Program-made: the position numbers and the translations under genes
DNA from: Pseudomonadota bacterium
Lineage (GTDB): Bacteria; Myxococcota; Myxococcia; Myxococcales; Myxococcaceae
DNA: 64,000 nucleotides
Assembly (NCBI GenBank): GCA_023426545.1
Contig: JAFAAN010000009.1
Location: forward strand, 38,135 to 102,134
Reading direction: 5' to 3'
In this document: positions 7,900 through 16,834 of the stretch, piece after piece
Layout: each line of letters opens with the position of its first letter
How positions within the stretch are numbered: position 1 is the first letter of the stretch
The notes under the pieces: generated by a model
What the model saw: the letters and a program-made list of their open reading frames with translations, nothing else
Told to the model about the DNA's origin: nothing
Database searches by the model: none

Positions 7900-9399
7900 A
7901 TGACTCGCACGCACCGACCGACCTCCCTCGTCCTCGTGTCCCTGTGCGCCCTGCTGGCGGGCGCGCCGTCCGCGCTCGCGAAGGCGCCCACCGCGGCGGC
8001 CAGAGCCGCCCCGGCCCAGGCCCCCGTCTCGGACGTGGTGAAGGCCGCCCGGCCCAAGGGTGGCGAGTACTTCGGCCTCTACCTCATGGACAAGAAGGTC
8101 GGCTGGCTGTTCACCCACCTGGAGGTTCTGCCGGGCACGCCGGCCCGCGTGAAGGCGACCAACCAGCTCGTCTTCAAGGCCATGGTCGGCTCGCGCATCT
8201 CCGAGCGCATGCACCACGAGGAGCGCATCTACGAGGCGAAGCCGGGCGGGCGCCTGCTGTCCTTCGTGGTGAAGCAGACGGGGGACGGCGGCACGCAGAC
8301 GCTGGAGGGCACGGCGACGCCAGACGGCGTCCAGGTGGTGCGCAAGCGCCCGGGCCGCGCCGACGAGGCGCTCCCGAAGCTGCCCCCCGCGAAGGAGTTC
8401 GTGGAGGACGCCGACCCGCCGCGCGTCGCGCTGCTGCGCAAGGCGAAGGTGTCGGGCTTCTCGCTCGACGGGATGGACCTGGAGACGTACGGCCTCGCCA
8501 CCACCGTGGAGCCCGAGGAGCAGCGGGTCATCAACGGCGTGAAGGTGAAGCTGGGCAAGGCCATCACCATGTCGGAGAAGGAGAAGGTCCCCGTCGTCTC
8601 CTACGTCACCCAGCGCGGGGAGATGGTGCTGGTGGACTACGGCACGACGATGCAGGCCCGGAAGGAGACGGAGGCCATCGCGAAGCGGCTGGACCTGGTG
8701 GAGGTCTTCGGCCTCACGCGCGTGGTGCTGCCCAAGCCGCTGCCTGACGCCGCCCGCACCGTGCCCGGCAGCGTCAAGCTGGTGGTGCAGGGCCTGCCGG
8801 AGAAGTTCCGGGAGCAGACCTACCGTCAGCACTACAAGACGCGGCCGGACGGCAGCGTGGAAGTCACCCTGTCCGCCGCCGCGCCCACCACGCTCAAGCC
8901 CCTGCCGCTGAAGGACCCGGAAGGGGGGGAGAACCTCAAGTCCACCCTCTTCGTGGAGAGCGACGCGCCGGCCATCCGCGAGCTGGCGAAGAAGATTGCC
9001 GGCAACGAGAAGGACGCGTACCGCATCGCCCAGAAGGTGAACGCCTGGGTGTACTCCAACCTGGAGAAGGACTATGGCGCCAGCGCGGACCGGGCCACGG
9101 ACGTGCTGAGCCAGAAGAAGGGCGACTGCACGGAGCACTCGCTGCTGTCGGTGGCGCTGCTGCGCGCGGCCGGCGTGCCCGCCCGGCGCGTGGACGGCGT
9201 CATCTACATGGTGAACCAGGACGGCGTGCCCGCCCTCTACTGGCACGAGTGGGTGGAGGCCTACGTGGGCGAGTGGACGCAGCTGGACCCCACCTTCAAC
9301 CAGGTGGTGGCGGACGCCACGCACTTCGCCTTCGGCAAGGAAGGCAACGCCGAAATCACGCCGCTCATCGGCGCGCTGAAGGTGATGTCCGTCGAGTGA
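7900..9399 (+). CDS. Secreted transglutaminase-like (papain-fold) protein
   Basis: An exported 499-residue protein. The ATG at 7900 is preferred over the GTG at 7861 because it follows AAGGGG at the right distance and begins a clean signal peptide (MTRTHRPTSLVLVSLCALLAG). The C-terminal third is a transglutaminase-like core: the catalytic Cys in KKGDCTEHS, the His in YWHEWVEAYV and the Asp in QLDPTFNQ. The first 300 residues are beta-rich and have no recognisable motif. Bacterial members are usually periplasmic proteases or peptidoglycan or protein-modifying enzymes. It stands alone between a GNAT gene and a convergent DUF255 gene. Confidence 0.85.
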   Translation: MTRTHRPTSLVLVSLCALLAGAPSALAKAPTAAARAAPAQAPVSDVVKAARPKGGEYFGLYLMDKKVGWLFTHLEVLPGTPARVKATNQLVFKAMVGSRISERMHHEERIYEAKPGGRLLSFVVKQTGDGGTQTLEGTATPDGVQVVRKRPGRADEALPKLPPAKEFVEDADPPRVALLRKAKVSGFSLDGMDLETYGLATTVEPEEQRVINGVKVKLGKAITMSEKEKVPVVSYVTQRGEMVLVDYGTTMQARKETEAIAKRLDLVEVFGLTRVVLPKPLPDAARTVPGSVKLVVQGLPEKFREQTYRQHYKTRPDGSVEVTLSAAAPTTLKPLPLKDPEGGENLKSTLFVESDAPAIRELAKKIAGNEKDAYRIAQKVNAWVYSNLEKDYGASADRATDVLSQKKGDCTEHSLLSVALLRAAGVPARRVDGVIYMVNQDGVPALYWHEWVEAYVGEWTQLDPTFNQVVADATHFAFGKEGNAEITPLIGALKVMSVE

Positions 9400-9410
9400 G
9401 CCGGGCCGCG

Positions 9411-9431
9411 CCGGCCCCGCTCAGGGGCCGG
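9411..9431. terminator. Bidirectional terminator hairpin with a stop codon in its loop
   Basis: CCGGCCCC (9411-9418) and GGGGCCGG (9424-9431) form a perfect 8-bp stem. The 5-base loop holds the stop codon (9421-9423) of the convergent DUF255 gene, and the stem begins 11 bp after the transglutaminase-like stop. There is no T-run, so intrinsic termination is plausible but unproven. Confidence 0.45.
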
Positions 9432-11511
9432 TGAGCGCCGCCAGCCGCCGCGCCAGCACGTCCGGCTCGGTGACGGGCAGCTCGCAGACGAAGCCCCGGC
9501 ACAGGTAGGCCGCGCCACGTCCCTTCACCGGCTCGCGGCCCTCGAAGAGGTCCTTCAGCAGCGGAGGCACCGGCTGCCCCGCGGCCTTCCAGCCCACGGA
9601 GACGGTGGGCGTGAAGGCATGGTCCAGGGCGGCCCGCAGCGGCACCACCTCTTCGCGCGAGCCCGCGAGGGTGACAGCCGCCGCGCCCTCCAGCAGCGCG
9701 TCCGCTGCCAGCCCCAGGTAGCCGTAGCCCATGGCGTTGCGCACCAGCGCGTCGCGCATGCGCGACACGTAGCGCTCCGGCAGCTCCAGGTGCCGCTTGT
9801 CACCGGTGAGCGCCGCCAGCTCCACCTGCGCCTCCGTCAGCGTGGAGGCCCCGGACGGGAACGCGTTGTCGAAGAGGCCATACGTCGCCACCACGAGGTC
9901 CTTCTGCCCCCGGGGCGCGGTGAGGTACGCCGCCTTCTCCGCGTCCCAGAAGAGCGCCACCGCGCGGCGCACCAGCGCGTCCGCCGCCTCCAGGTACTTC
10001 GCGTCGAAGGTGGCCTGGTAGAGCGCGGTGAGGCCCGAGGCCAGGTCGCCGTAGTCCTCCAGGAAGCCGTCGATGCGCGCCTGCCCCTCCTGGTATGAGC
10101 GCGCCAGCCGCGTCCCGTCCCACGCCTTCTCCAGCACGAAGTCCGCGGCGGACGCGGCCCACCGGGCCCACTCCGGCCGGTCGAAGACACGCGCGGCGAG
10201 CGCGAGCCCGCGAATCATCAACCCGTTCCACCCCGACAGCAGCTTGTCGTCCCGGCCCGGCTTCACCCGCCGCTCTCGCACGTCGAACAACGTCCGCCGG
10301 GCGGCGGCCAGCTCGCGCGCCACCTCGTCCTCCGGCAGCCCGCGCTCCTTCGCCAGCGCCGCCACCGGGACGACGACCTCCAGCACGGTGGCGCCGTGCT
10401 CGAAGTTGCCGCCGGGCTTGATGCCGAAGTGACGCAGCACCAGCTCCGCCTGTGACTCCGGCAGCGCCGCGCGGACCTCCTCCGGCGTCCAGACGAAGAA
10501 CTTCCCCTCCTCGCCCTCGCTGTCCGCGTCCTGCGCCGCGTAGAAGCCGCCGCCCGCGTCGGTCATCTCGCGGCGCACGTACTCCGCCGTCTCCTCCACC
10601 ACCTTGCGCCACAGCGGCCGGGGCTCCACCTGCTGCGCCTGCGCGTAGAGGTGCAGGAGCTGCGCGTTGTCGTAGAGCATCTTCTCGAAGTGGGGCACCC
10701 GCCAGCGCTCGTCCACCGAGTACCGGTGGAAGCCGCCGCCCAGTTGGTCGTAGATGCCGCCCTGGGCCATGCGCTCCAGCGTGAGGAACACCGCGTCCTT
10801 CAACGGCGCGCCGCCGCCGCGCCGCCACGCCCGCAGCATCAGCGCGAGGTTCATCGGGTTGGGGAACTTCGGCGCGCCGCCAAAGCCACCGTGGACCCTG
10901 TCCACCTGCTTCGCCATGTGCTGCCCCATGGCCACCACGTCCGCCACCGTCAGCACCGAGGGCGCGGCCTCCAGGCCGTAGGTGGCCAGCTCACCGAGCC
11001 CCTCCTCGAACTGCGCCGCCTGCCGCTGCACCTCGTCCTGCTTGTTCGCCCACGCGTCCCGCAGCGCCATGAGCAGCCGGGGGAAGCCCGGGCGTCCGTA
11101 GCGGTCCTCCGGCGGGAAGTAGGTGCCGCCGTAGAAGGGCTTCAGGTCGGGCGTGAGGAACACCGTGAGGGGCCAGCCGCCGCCCTGCCCCATGAGCTGC
11201 ACCACGCCTTGATAGAGCTGGTCCAGGTCCGGCCGCTCCTCGCGGTCCACCTTGATGTTGATGAAGCCCTCGTTCATCAGCCGGGCCGTGTCGGGCGACT
11301 CGAACGACTCGTGCGCCATGACGTGGCACCAGTGGCAGGCGGAGTAGCCCACGGACAGGAGGATGGGCTTGCCCTCCGCCTTCGCTCGCGCGAGCGCCTC
11401 CTCGCCCCAGGGGAACCAGTCCACGGGGTTGTGCGCGTGTTGGCGCAAGTACGGCGACGGCTCCCGGGCCAGGCGGTTGGAAGTGTCGGCTGACGGAGGA
11501 AGCGCGGCCAT
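9421..11511 (-). CDS. Thioredoxin-fold DUF255 protein (YyaL/SPATA20-like)
   Basis: A 696-residue protein of the conserved YyaL/SPATA20 family. The N-terminal thioredoxin-like domain has the family signature YSACHWCHVMAHESFE around residue 60, followed by VDREERPDLD. The long C-terminal region is an alpha/alpha-barrel of the N-acylglucosamine-2-epimerase/glycoside-hydrolase type (NAMGYGYLGL and PFYGGTYFP among recognisable pieces). The biochemical role is not settled; a thiol redox or sugar-modifying function has been suggested for the family. The chosen ATG (MAALPPSAD) has GGAG just upstream; the frame is open 19 codons further but without an RBS. Divergent from the glycosyltransferase gene across 115 bp. 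Confidence 0.9.
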   Translation of the reverse strand: MAALPPSADTSNRLAREPSPYLRQHAHNPVDWFPWGEEALARAKAEGKPILLSVGYSACHWCHVMAHESFESPDTARLMNEGFINIKVDREERPDLDQLYQGVVQLMGQGGGWPLTVFLTPDLKPFYGGTYFPPEDRYGRPGFPRLLMALRDAWANKQDEVQRQAAQFEEGLGELATYGLEAAPSVLTVADVVAMGQHMAKQVDRVHGGFGGAPKFPNPMNLALMLRAWRRGGGAPLKDAVFLTLERMAQGGIYDQLGGGFHRYSVDERWRVPHFEKMLYDNAQLLHLYAQAQQVEPRPLWRKVVEETAEYVRREMTDAGGGFYAAQDADSEGEEGKFFVWTPEEVRAALPESQAELVLRHFGIKPGGNFEHGATVLEVVVPVAALAKERGLPEDEVARELAAARRTLFDVRERRVKPGRDDKLLSGWNGLMIRGLALAARVFDRPEWARWAASAADFVLEKAWDGTRLARSYQEGQARIDGFLEDYGDLASGLTALYQATFDAKYLEAADALVRRAVALFWDAEKAAYLTAPRGQKDLVVATYGLFDNAFPSGASTLTEAQVELAALTGDKRHLELPERYVSRMRDALVRNAMGYGYLGLAADALLEGAAAVTLAGSREEVVPLRAALDHAFTPTVSVGWKAAGQPVPPLLKDLFEGREPVKGRGAAYLCRGFVCELPVTEPDVLARRLAALTGP

Positions 11512-11626
11512 CGGGACTCCGGGGAAAGGGCCTGCTGTCGAGATACGAACCCGCACGGGGGTGGGCAAGCCGAAAGCGCCGGCGGGACAATGGTGAACAG
11601 AGGGCCGGCGCGCCTAGCTCCGCGCC

Positions 11627-13009
11627 ATGTCTCCGCTGCCCCGCCCTCCCGCCCATGGGGCCATGCCCGGCCTGGGCCTGAAGCCTTGCGCCGTCGTGCT
11701 CTGCATGGCCCTGGGCGCGCGCCTCGTGTTGGTGCTTGGGACGGACGTCTACTTCGACACCGCTTACTACTGGCAATGGGCGCAGCGGCTCGACTGGAGC
11801 TACTTCGACCATCCGCCGCTGGTGGCGTGGCACATCGCCCTGCTGGGCATCGAGGGCACCGCGCTGCTGTGCGGCGTGGGGACGGTGGCCGCGGTGTGGG
11901 GGCTCGCGCGGGACGTCCATGGCCACGCCGGTGCCGGCTGGCGCGCGGCGGCGCTCTGGAGCACCGTCCCCGTGAGCGCGGTGGCGGGCGTGTGGCCCAC
12001 GCCGGACTCGCCCCTCCTGCTGTTCTGGACGCTGGCCCTGTGGGCCCTGTGGCGCGAGCGGTGGGGGTGGGCGGGGCTGGCGGGCGGCTGCGCGCTGCTC
12101 TCGAAGTACCCCGCCGTGCTGCTGGCCGTGGCGTTCCTCCTCACCTCGCTGCGGGCGCGCCGCATGCCCTGGGGCGCGTGGCGCACGGCGGCCCTGGCGG
12201 GAGCGTTCTTCGCGCCGGTGGTGCTCTGGAACGCGGGGCACGACTGGGCGGGCTTCGCCTTCCAGCTCGGCCACGGGCTCGGACACGACTGGCGCGGCGG
12301 CTGGCGCACCTTCGGAGCCTTCCTCGCGGGCCAGCTCGCCATGGGAGGCCCCGTGCTCCTTCCCCTGGCGCTGGTGTACGGCCTCCGCGGCCCGCGCGCG
12401 CAGCTCCTGCTCCGCATGGCGGTGCTGGTGCCCCTCTTCTTCTTCGGCTTCGCATCGCTGCGCTCGCGCGGCGAGGCCAACTGGCCGGCCGTCGCCTACG
12501 TCGCAGCCTGCGTGGGCGTGGCGGGCATGCGCCCCATCTGGCAGCGCGCAGCGGTCTTCACGGGATTGGCCGTGGTGTTGCTCGTCGGCACGCACCTGCT
12601 CTTCCCGGTGCTCCACTTCCCGCGAGACACCACGCTCGCGCGGACGCACGGCTGGGGCGTGCTGCGCGAGCTGGCCGCGCCGGAGCGGCTGTTCCCCGGC
12701 ACGACGCCGGAGAGCGTGGCCACCGTGTACGCCCCGAGCTATCAGCTGGCCTCGCAGGTGGCGTACCACGCGCGGCGGCGCACGCGGACGGGGGCGCCCG
12801 CGCGCTTCAGCCAGTATGACCTCTGGGGCGACGCGGACGTGATGCCGGGCCAGGACGCGCTGTGGGTGAGTGAGGGCGGCCCACCGCCCCCCGAGGACCT
12901 GCGCTCCCGCTTCACCGCGATGGAGGGCCCGGTGGCACTGCACGGAGACTTCCGCGGGCGGCGGCTGCACACCTTCCAGGTCTGGCGGCTGCGCGCGCGG
13001 AGGCCATGA
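11627..13009 (+). CDS. ArnT/PMT-like membrane glycosyltransferase (GT-C fold)
   Basis: An integral inner-membrane glycosyltransferase of 460 residues. The N-terminal loop FDTAYYWQWAQRLDWSYF followed by DHPPLVAW is the signature of ArnT-like GT39/GT83 enzymes, with the catalytic acidic residue in the first periplasmic loop. About ten hydrophobic helices follow. Such enzymes use polyprenyl-phosphate sugars to modify lipid A, proteins or polysaccharide. The start may be 11627 or the internal ATG at 11663 (MPGLGLKPC). It stands alone in this window with no linked sugar-biosynthesis genes, so donor and acceptor are unknown. Confidence 0.85.
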   Translation: MSPLPRPPAHGAMPGLGLKPCAVVLCMALGARLVLVLGTDVYFDTAYYWQWAQRLDWSYFDHPPLVAWHIALLGIEGTALLCGVGTVAAVWGLARDVHGHAGAGWRAAALWSTVPVSAVAGVWPTPDSPLLLFWTLALWALWRERWGWAGLAGGCALLSKYPAVLLAVAFLLTSLRARRMPWGAWRTAALAGAFFAPVVLWNAGHDWAGFAFQLGHGLGHDWRGGWRTFGAFLAGQLAMGGPVLLPLALVYGLRGPRAQLLLRMAVLVPLFFFGFASLRSRGEANWPAVAYVAACVGVAGMRPIWQRAAVFTGLAVVLLVGTHLLFPVLHFPRDTTLARTHGWGVLRELAAPERLFPGTTPESVATVYAPSYQLASQVAYHARRRTRTGAPARFSQYDLWGDADVMPGQDALWVSEGGPPPPEDLRSRFTAMEGPVALHGDFRGRRLHTFQVWRLRARRP

Positions 13010-13151
13010 AGGACCGAGCCCGGCACCTCCCTCCAGGGGCTGGCGGTCAGCTCACACGGGCCGTCCCTTCTCGGCCCCCGGCTTTGACGGTGCGGCGGGT
13101 GAGTCATAGGGTGACACCCCGAAGGCCGTCACACGGAAGGAGGCACTGAGC

Positions 13152-14195
13152 GTGACGCACGCCGACGAGGGCAGCCCGAACCGCTCCCGGCGACTCGTGG
13201 TGGAGGCGCTCGGGTGCGCCTTGCTCGTCGTTGCGGTGGAGGGCGCGTACCACGTCGCCCAGCAGCTGGGCGTGAGCGCCACCGATGGCAGGCTCTTCAT
13301 CTCCCTGGCCGTGGGCGCGATGCTGGCCTGCCTCGCCCTGGTCCTCCAGCCGCTCGTGGGCGCGCACCTCAACCCCGCGCTCACCTTCGCGGATGCGCTC
13401 GAAGATGGGACGCGCTGGCGGGACGTCCCCCTCGTGGTGCTGGCCCAGCTGGGAGGCGCCGTCGCGGGCAGGCTCGCGGCGCACCTCATGTGCCATGAGC
13501 CCGTGCTCGTCGCCACCCGCGCGCCCTCCGCCAGCGTGGCGCGCTTCCTCACGGAGCTGGTCGCCACCTTCGGGCTGCTCGTCATGGTACGCGCCTGCGT
13601 GCGCACCCGCCCCGCCGTGCTCCCCGGCGTGGTCGCGGGCTATGTGGCCGCCACCGTCTGGTTCACGGACTCACGCTCGCTGGCGAACCCCGCGCTCGTC
13701 CTCGCGCGGGCGGTCAGCACCCGGCCCAGCGCCATCCACCCCATGGACGTGGAGTCCTTCGTCGCCGCGCAGCTCCTGGGCGCCGCGCTCGCGGTGCTGC
13801 TGTTCCGCTGGCTGCAGCGCGTGCCGGAGCTGAAGCCAGCGCGCACCTGGTCCGTGGTCTTCGAGTGCTCGCGGCCGGAGGTCGCCCAGCAAGCGGTGAG
13901 CCTCTTCAACCACCTGGCCTCGCCCGGGCGCGCCCGGGCCATGACGGCGCTGCCCGCGGTGGAGTCCTCGGACCTGCCGCCGCTCGTCATCCGGCTCGTC
14001 CTCGAAGGCGAGTCCCCCGCCCCGCCCGAGCTCGGAGGCGCGGCATGGCCCCTGTCTGTCTCCGCGAGCACGGAGGAGCCTCGGCTCCGGGCCGCGCTCC
14101 GGGCGCCCATCCAGCAGCTCCTCCGGGAGCGACGCTGGCTGCGCCTCTACGCCGTCGGGGACACGGTCCACGAGGGCCCCAGGCCGCCAGGCTGA
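13152..14195 (+). CDS. AqpS-type aquaporin fused to a degenerate ArsC-like domain
   Basis: A 347-residue membrane channel with a C-terminal cytosolic domain. The MIP channel has its first NPA at 74-76 (HLNPALTFAD) and the second at 179-181; the stretch WFTDSRSLANPALVLAR is the signature of AqpS aquaglyceroporins linked to arsenic efflux. The tail from about residue 230 aligns by eye with low-molecular-weight phosphatase/arsenate reductase domains: VVFECSRPEVAQ matches the P-loop strand and SLFNHLASPGRARAM matches the helix after it. The nucleophile position keeps Cys239, but the CX5R loop arginine is absent, so reductase activity is doubtful. The GTG start has a strong GGAAGGAGG upstream. No ars genes are nearby. 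Confidence 0.82.
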   Translation: MTHADEGSPNRSRRLVVEALGCALLVVAVEGAYHVAQQLGVSATDGRLFISLAVGAMLACLALVLQPLVGAHLNPALTFADALEDGTRWRDVPLVVLAQLGGAVAGRLAAHLMCHEPVLVATRAPSASVARFLTELVATFGLLVMVRACVRTRPAVLPGVVAGYVAATVWFTDSRSLANPALVLARAVSTRPSAIHPMDVESFVAAQLLGAALAVLLFRWLQRVPELKPARTWSVVFECSRPEVAQQAVSLFNHLASPGRARAMTALPAVESSDLPPLVIRLVLEGESPAPPELGGAAWPLSVSASTEEPRLRAALRAPIQQLLRERRWLRLYAVGDTVHEGPRPPG

Positions 14196-14214
14196 AGCCA
14201 AGGCGCGGGCCCGC

Positions 14215-14925
14215 TCACGCCACGCGCCGCCCTCGCGCCCGGAAGAGGTCGTCATACAGCCCCAGGAGGAGGTGGCCGCCCAGCGCGAGCGCCTCCTCGA
14301 TGCCCCGCGCCGCCACGGCGCCCGCGCCATGGGGCGCGTCGAGCTGCTGATAGAAGCCCTCGGCGTGCAGCTCGTCGAGGCCCGCGTGCGTGGGGTAGTG
14401 CACCACCTGCGCCGCATCCAGCCAGCCGCGCGCGACGATGCCCTGCCCCAGCGCCAGGGAGATGCCGCTGAACAGGTCCTCGAGGATGCCGAACACGGCC
14501 AGCCCGGTGAGCGTGTCCTCGAAGGCGGCGATGCCCATCAGCGCGGCGTTGAGGGCCCGCACCTCCGGCCACACGACCACCCGCTCCATCTGGGCAGCGG
14601 AGACGCCCAGTCGCTCCAGGAGCAGCCGCAAGGTGCTCTCGTGGCCATGAGCCAGCGTGCCGCGCCCGTGCTCGTCGAAGACGTTCTCCACCAGGGGCAG
14701 CCGCTGCGCGGCATCCGGCAGGCGGCTGGCGAGCACCGCCATGGGGCGCGGGAAGTACGCAACGGCGGCGAGGAACTGGCGCTGCGTCTCGACGAAGTCC
14801 TCGCGCGAGAAGGAGCCCTCTCGCAGCGCTCGGAAGTAGGACGTGTCCAGCATGTTCCACTCCGCCTTGAGCCCGGCGATGTGCTGGCGAAGCCTCAGAT
14901 TTCGGACGAGGGAAGGTGAACCCAT
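14215..14925 (-). CDS. Haem-oxygenase-like diiron/iron-containing redox enzyme
   Basis: A 236-residue all-helical protein of the iron-containing redox enzyme (HDO/CADD/TenA-like) superfamily. Candidate metal ligands: E80 and H93 or H95 in the ENVFDEHGRGTLAHGH helix, E136 in AAFEDT, and the H180-x3-D184-x2-H187 pattern in HYPTHAGLDELHAEGFY, which matches the last three ligands of chlamydial CADD. Family members oxidise amines, C-C bonds or fatty acids with O2. The ATG overlaps the end of the upstream GNAT gene by 31 bp, and it is last of three coupled genes with a BtaA-like transferase first. The substrate is probably a product of that operon (inference). Confidence 0.85.
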   Translation of the reverse strand: MGSPSLVRNLRLRQHIAGLKAEWNMLDTSYFRALREGSFSREDFVETQRQFLAAVAYFPRPMAVLASRLPDAAQRLPLVENVFDEHGRGTLAHGHESTLRLLLERLGVSAAQMERVVVWPEVRALNAALMGIAAFEDTLTGLAVFGILEDLFSGISLALGQGIVARGWLDAAQVVHYPTHAGLDELHAEGFYQQLDAPHGAGAVAARGIEEALALGGHLLLGLYDDLFRARGRRVA

Positions 14926-15815
14926 GCGGGTGTTCGTACCCGAAAGGACAGGTCCAGTGAATACACGGTGCACACGGAGTCGGGCGCGATGCCGGCCTCG
15001 CGCAGCCAGTGGACGTGGTCCCCCAGCCGCTCGTCGATGCTGAAGCACGCCAGCGCCTCTCCGCCCCGGGCCGCAAGGGCCTCTCCGCACGTCCGCAGGT
15101 ACTCACCCCACCCGTGCGTCCACGCCGTGGGCGGCGCCGCGAGGTGGACCAGCGGCCACGGGCGCCCCGTCGAGTGCCGCTGGAGGTCCTTGCTCCCGGC
15201 GGTGGAGCACCACCCCGCCCCCTCCAGGGGACGTCCGGGCGCGGGCCCCAGTTGCAGCCCTTCGCCTTCGGGCCGGCGAGGCGCCGCCCGCGTGTCCAGC
15301 GCCGCCAGCCGGGCGGGCGGCACGAAGTAGAGCGCGAGCCGGCTCGCCGGGCGCCCCAGCCGCAGCGGATTCCACCCACGGGCGATGTGCATCACATCGC
15401 CCCGGGCGCCCCGCATCGCCGCGCCGTAGAGGAACCGCGTCCGCCGCAGGGGCGGAATCAGGAAGAGGTGCTTGAGCCCCTGGAGCAGCAGCCGCGTCGA
15501 CAGGCCGGAGCCTCGCGCGTGCTTCGCCAGCTTGAGGTCGCAGATGTAGAGCGCGTGCCGCTTCCGCGCCCCATGCGACACCGTTCGGGCCACCCCCGTC
15601 ACCGAGCCCAGCAGCGCGTCTCCCCGCAGGGCCAGCAGGAAATACGCCTCGCCCATCGAGGAGAAGAACGGGTGGTACTCCGGGCCGTGGTCGATGAAGA
15701 AGTGGTCGGCGCCGTCCGCGAGCGGATAGTGGATGCCCTGCTCCAGCAGGCGCAGCCGTTCGACATAGGGACCGAGCGTCTCGGGCCGGGCGACGACGAA
15801 GCGCACGTCTTTCAT
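14895..15815 (-). CDS. GNAT-fold acyltransferase with extra C-terminal domain
   Basis: A 306-residue protein whose first ~150 residues show a GNAT fold: the strand ALYICDLKLAKHARGSGLS includes the acyl-CoA loop (ARGSGLSTRLL). Residues about 150-306 are not recognised and may bind an acceptor; they contain AGWCSTAG and YSLDLSF. The start codon shares ATGA with the stop of the BtaA-like gene (15812-15815), and the 3' end overlaps the iron-enzyme gene by 31 bp, so it is the middle gene of a tightly coupled operon. Likely to acylate the amine introduced by the BtaA-like enzyme (inference); the acyl donor could be acyl-CoA or acyl-ACP. Confidence 0.78.
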   Translation of the reverse strand: MKDVRFVVARPETLGPYVERLRLLEQGIHYPLADGADHFFIDHGPEYHPFFSSMGEAYFLLALRGDALLGSVTGVARTVSHGARKRHALYICDLKLAKHARGSGLSTRLLLQGLKHLFLIPPLRRTRFLYGAAMRGARGDVMHIARGWNPLRLGRPASRLALYFVPPARLAALDTRAAPRRPEGEGLQLGPAPGRPLEGAGWCSTAGSKDLQRHSTGRPWPLVHLAAPPTAWTHGWGEYLRTCGEALAARGGEALACFSIDERLGDHVHWLREAGIAPDSVCTVYSLDLSFRVRTPAWVHLPSSEI

Positions 15816-16804
15816 GGTTGGGTGGACGGACGGCGGAAGGCGACCTCGATGCGCTCGTAGAACAGGCTCCGGTCGCGGGCAAGCAGCGCCTCGCCGAACG
15901 CGTCATCGAACGCGAAGGCCGGGGTGAAGAAGCGCCGGAGGTCCCGGCGGTTGTTGAGCTGCCGGAGGAGGATGGCGCACCCGGGCCGGGCCTCGCGCGA
16001 CAGCAGCGTGGCCCACTGCGCCACGAGCGCGTCCTCCGACCAGTCGAAGATGTTGGACAGGGAGATGACGCCGAAGCGGCCCAGGTCCGGGACGTCGGGC
16101 AGCGAGCCCTCGATGAGCGTCAGTGACACCGGCCCCGCCGCCCGCACGTACTCGGGAGCATCCGCGTCCAGGTAGCGGCCGAGCAGCACGTGCTGGAGGA
16201 ACGGGTTGCGAGGCGCGTCCTCCCGCTGGAGGCCCCGCTCGAAGACGCGCTGGAAGTAGCCCGGATAGGAGCCGGGCTCCGCGTGCTGCGTCGCGGAGGG
16301 ACCGAACATCGCGTGCAGCAGCGGCGCCGCCAGCGCCAGCTCGAAGGCCACGGGCCAGTAGGGCGAGCCGAACCAGCGGGAGCACAGCTCGCGCCGCCGC
16401 GAGGAGGCAGTGTCGGACGCGAAGAAGGCCGACAGCTCGCTCGCGGGCGCGACGAACTCCTCGATGAAGCGGCGGAGCGTGCGGAAGAGCCCCTCGAACT
16501 CGCCGCGCTGGTTCAAGGCGGCCGGGTCGTCCCCGTCCACGTTGAAGCAGGCCAGGGAGCGCCGCCCCAAGGCTTCCGCCTTCTCCCGGACATGGGCGAG
16601 CTGCCGCGGGTTGAAGTCGAAGCCCACCAGCTCGATGCCCGGGTGGCGCCGCGCCAACGTCAGCAGATTGCAGCCCCCCGAGGCCACGGTCAGTACGGCC
16701 CGGGCGTTCGTGCGCTCGATGAGCGCCAGCTCCAGGGAGGCGTCCTCCCGGACCACGGCGAACTTCAAACGCGCGGGTGGCCTCGAAGCCGTCGCGGATT
16801 CCAT
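15812..16804 (-). CDS. DUF3419/BtaA-like S-adenosylmethionine aminocarboxypropyl transferase
   Basis: A 330-residue soluble enzyme of the DUF3419 family, whose characterised member BtaA transfers the 3-amino-3-carboxypropyl group of SAM to diacylglycerol in betaine-lipid synthesis. Family signatures: KFAVVREDASLELALI near residue 15, the SAM-binding VLTVASGGCNLLTLARRHP with GFDFNPRQLAHV, the ISLSNIFDWSED motif and the late QLNNRRDLRRFF. No BtaB-like N-methyltransferase lies next to it, so the product need not be a betaine lipid. It heads an operon with a GNAT and a haem-oxygenase-like enzyme, and its start lies only 30 bp from the divergent desaturase gene. Confidence 0.83.
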   Translation of the reverse strand: MESATASRPPARLKFAVVREDASLELALIERTNARAVLTVASGGCNLLTLARRHPGIELVGFDFNPRQLAHVREKAEALGRRSLACFNVDGDDPAALNQRGEFEGLFRTLRRFIEEFVAPASELSAFFASDTASSRRRELCSRWFGSPYWPVAFELALAAPLLHAMFGPSATQHAEPGSYPGYFQRVFERGLQREDAPRNPFLQHVLLGRYLDADAPEYVRAAGPVSLTLIEGSLPDVPDLGRFGVISLSNIFDWSEDALVAQWATLLSREARPGCAILLRQLNNRRDLRRFFTPAFAFDDAFGEALLARDRSLFYERIEVAFRRPSTQP

Positions 16805-16834
16805 GGCATGGTCCTATCGCGAAAGCAGACGACG

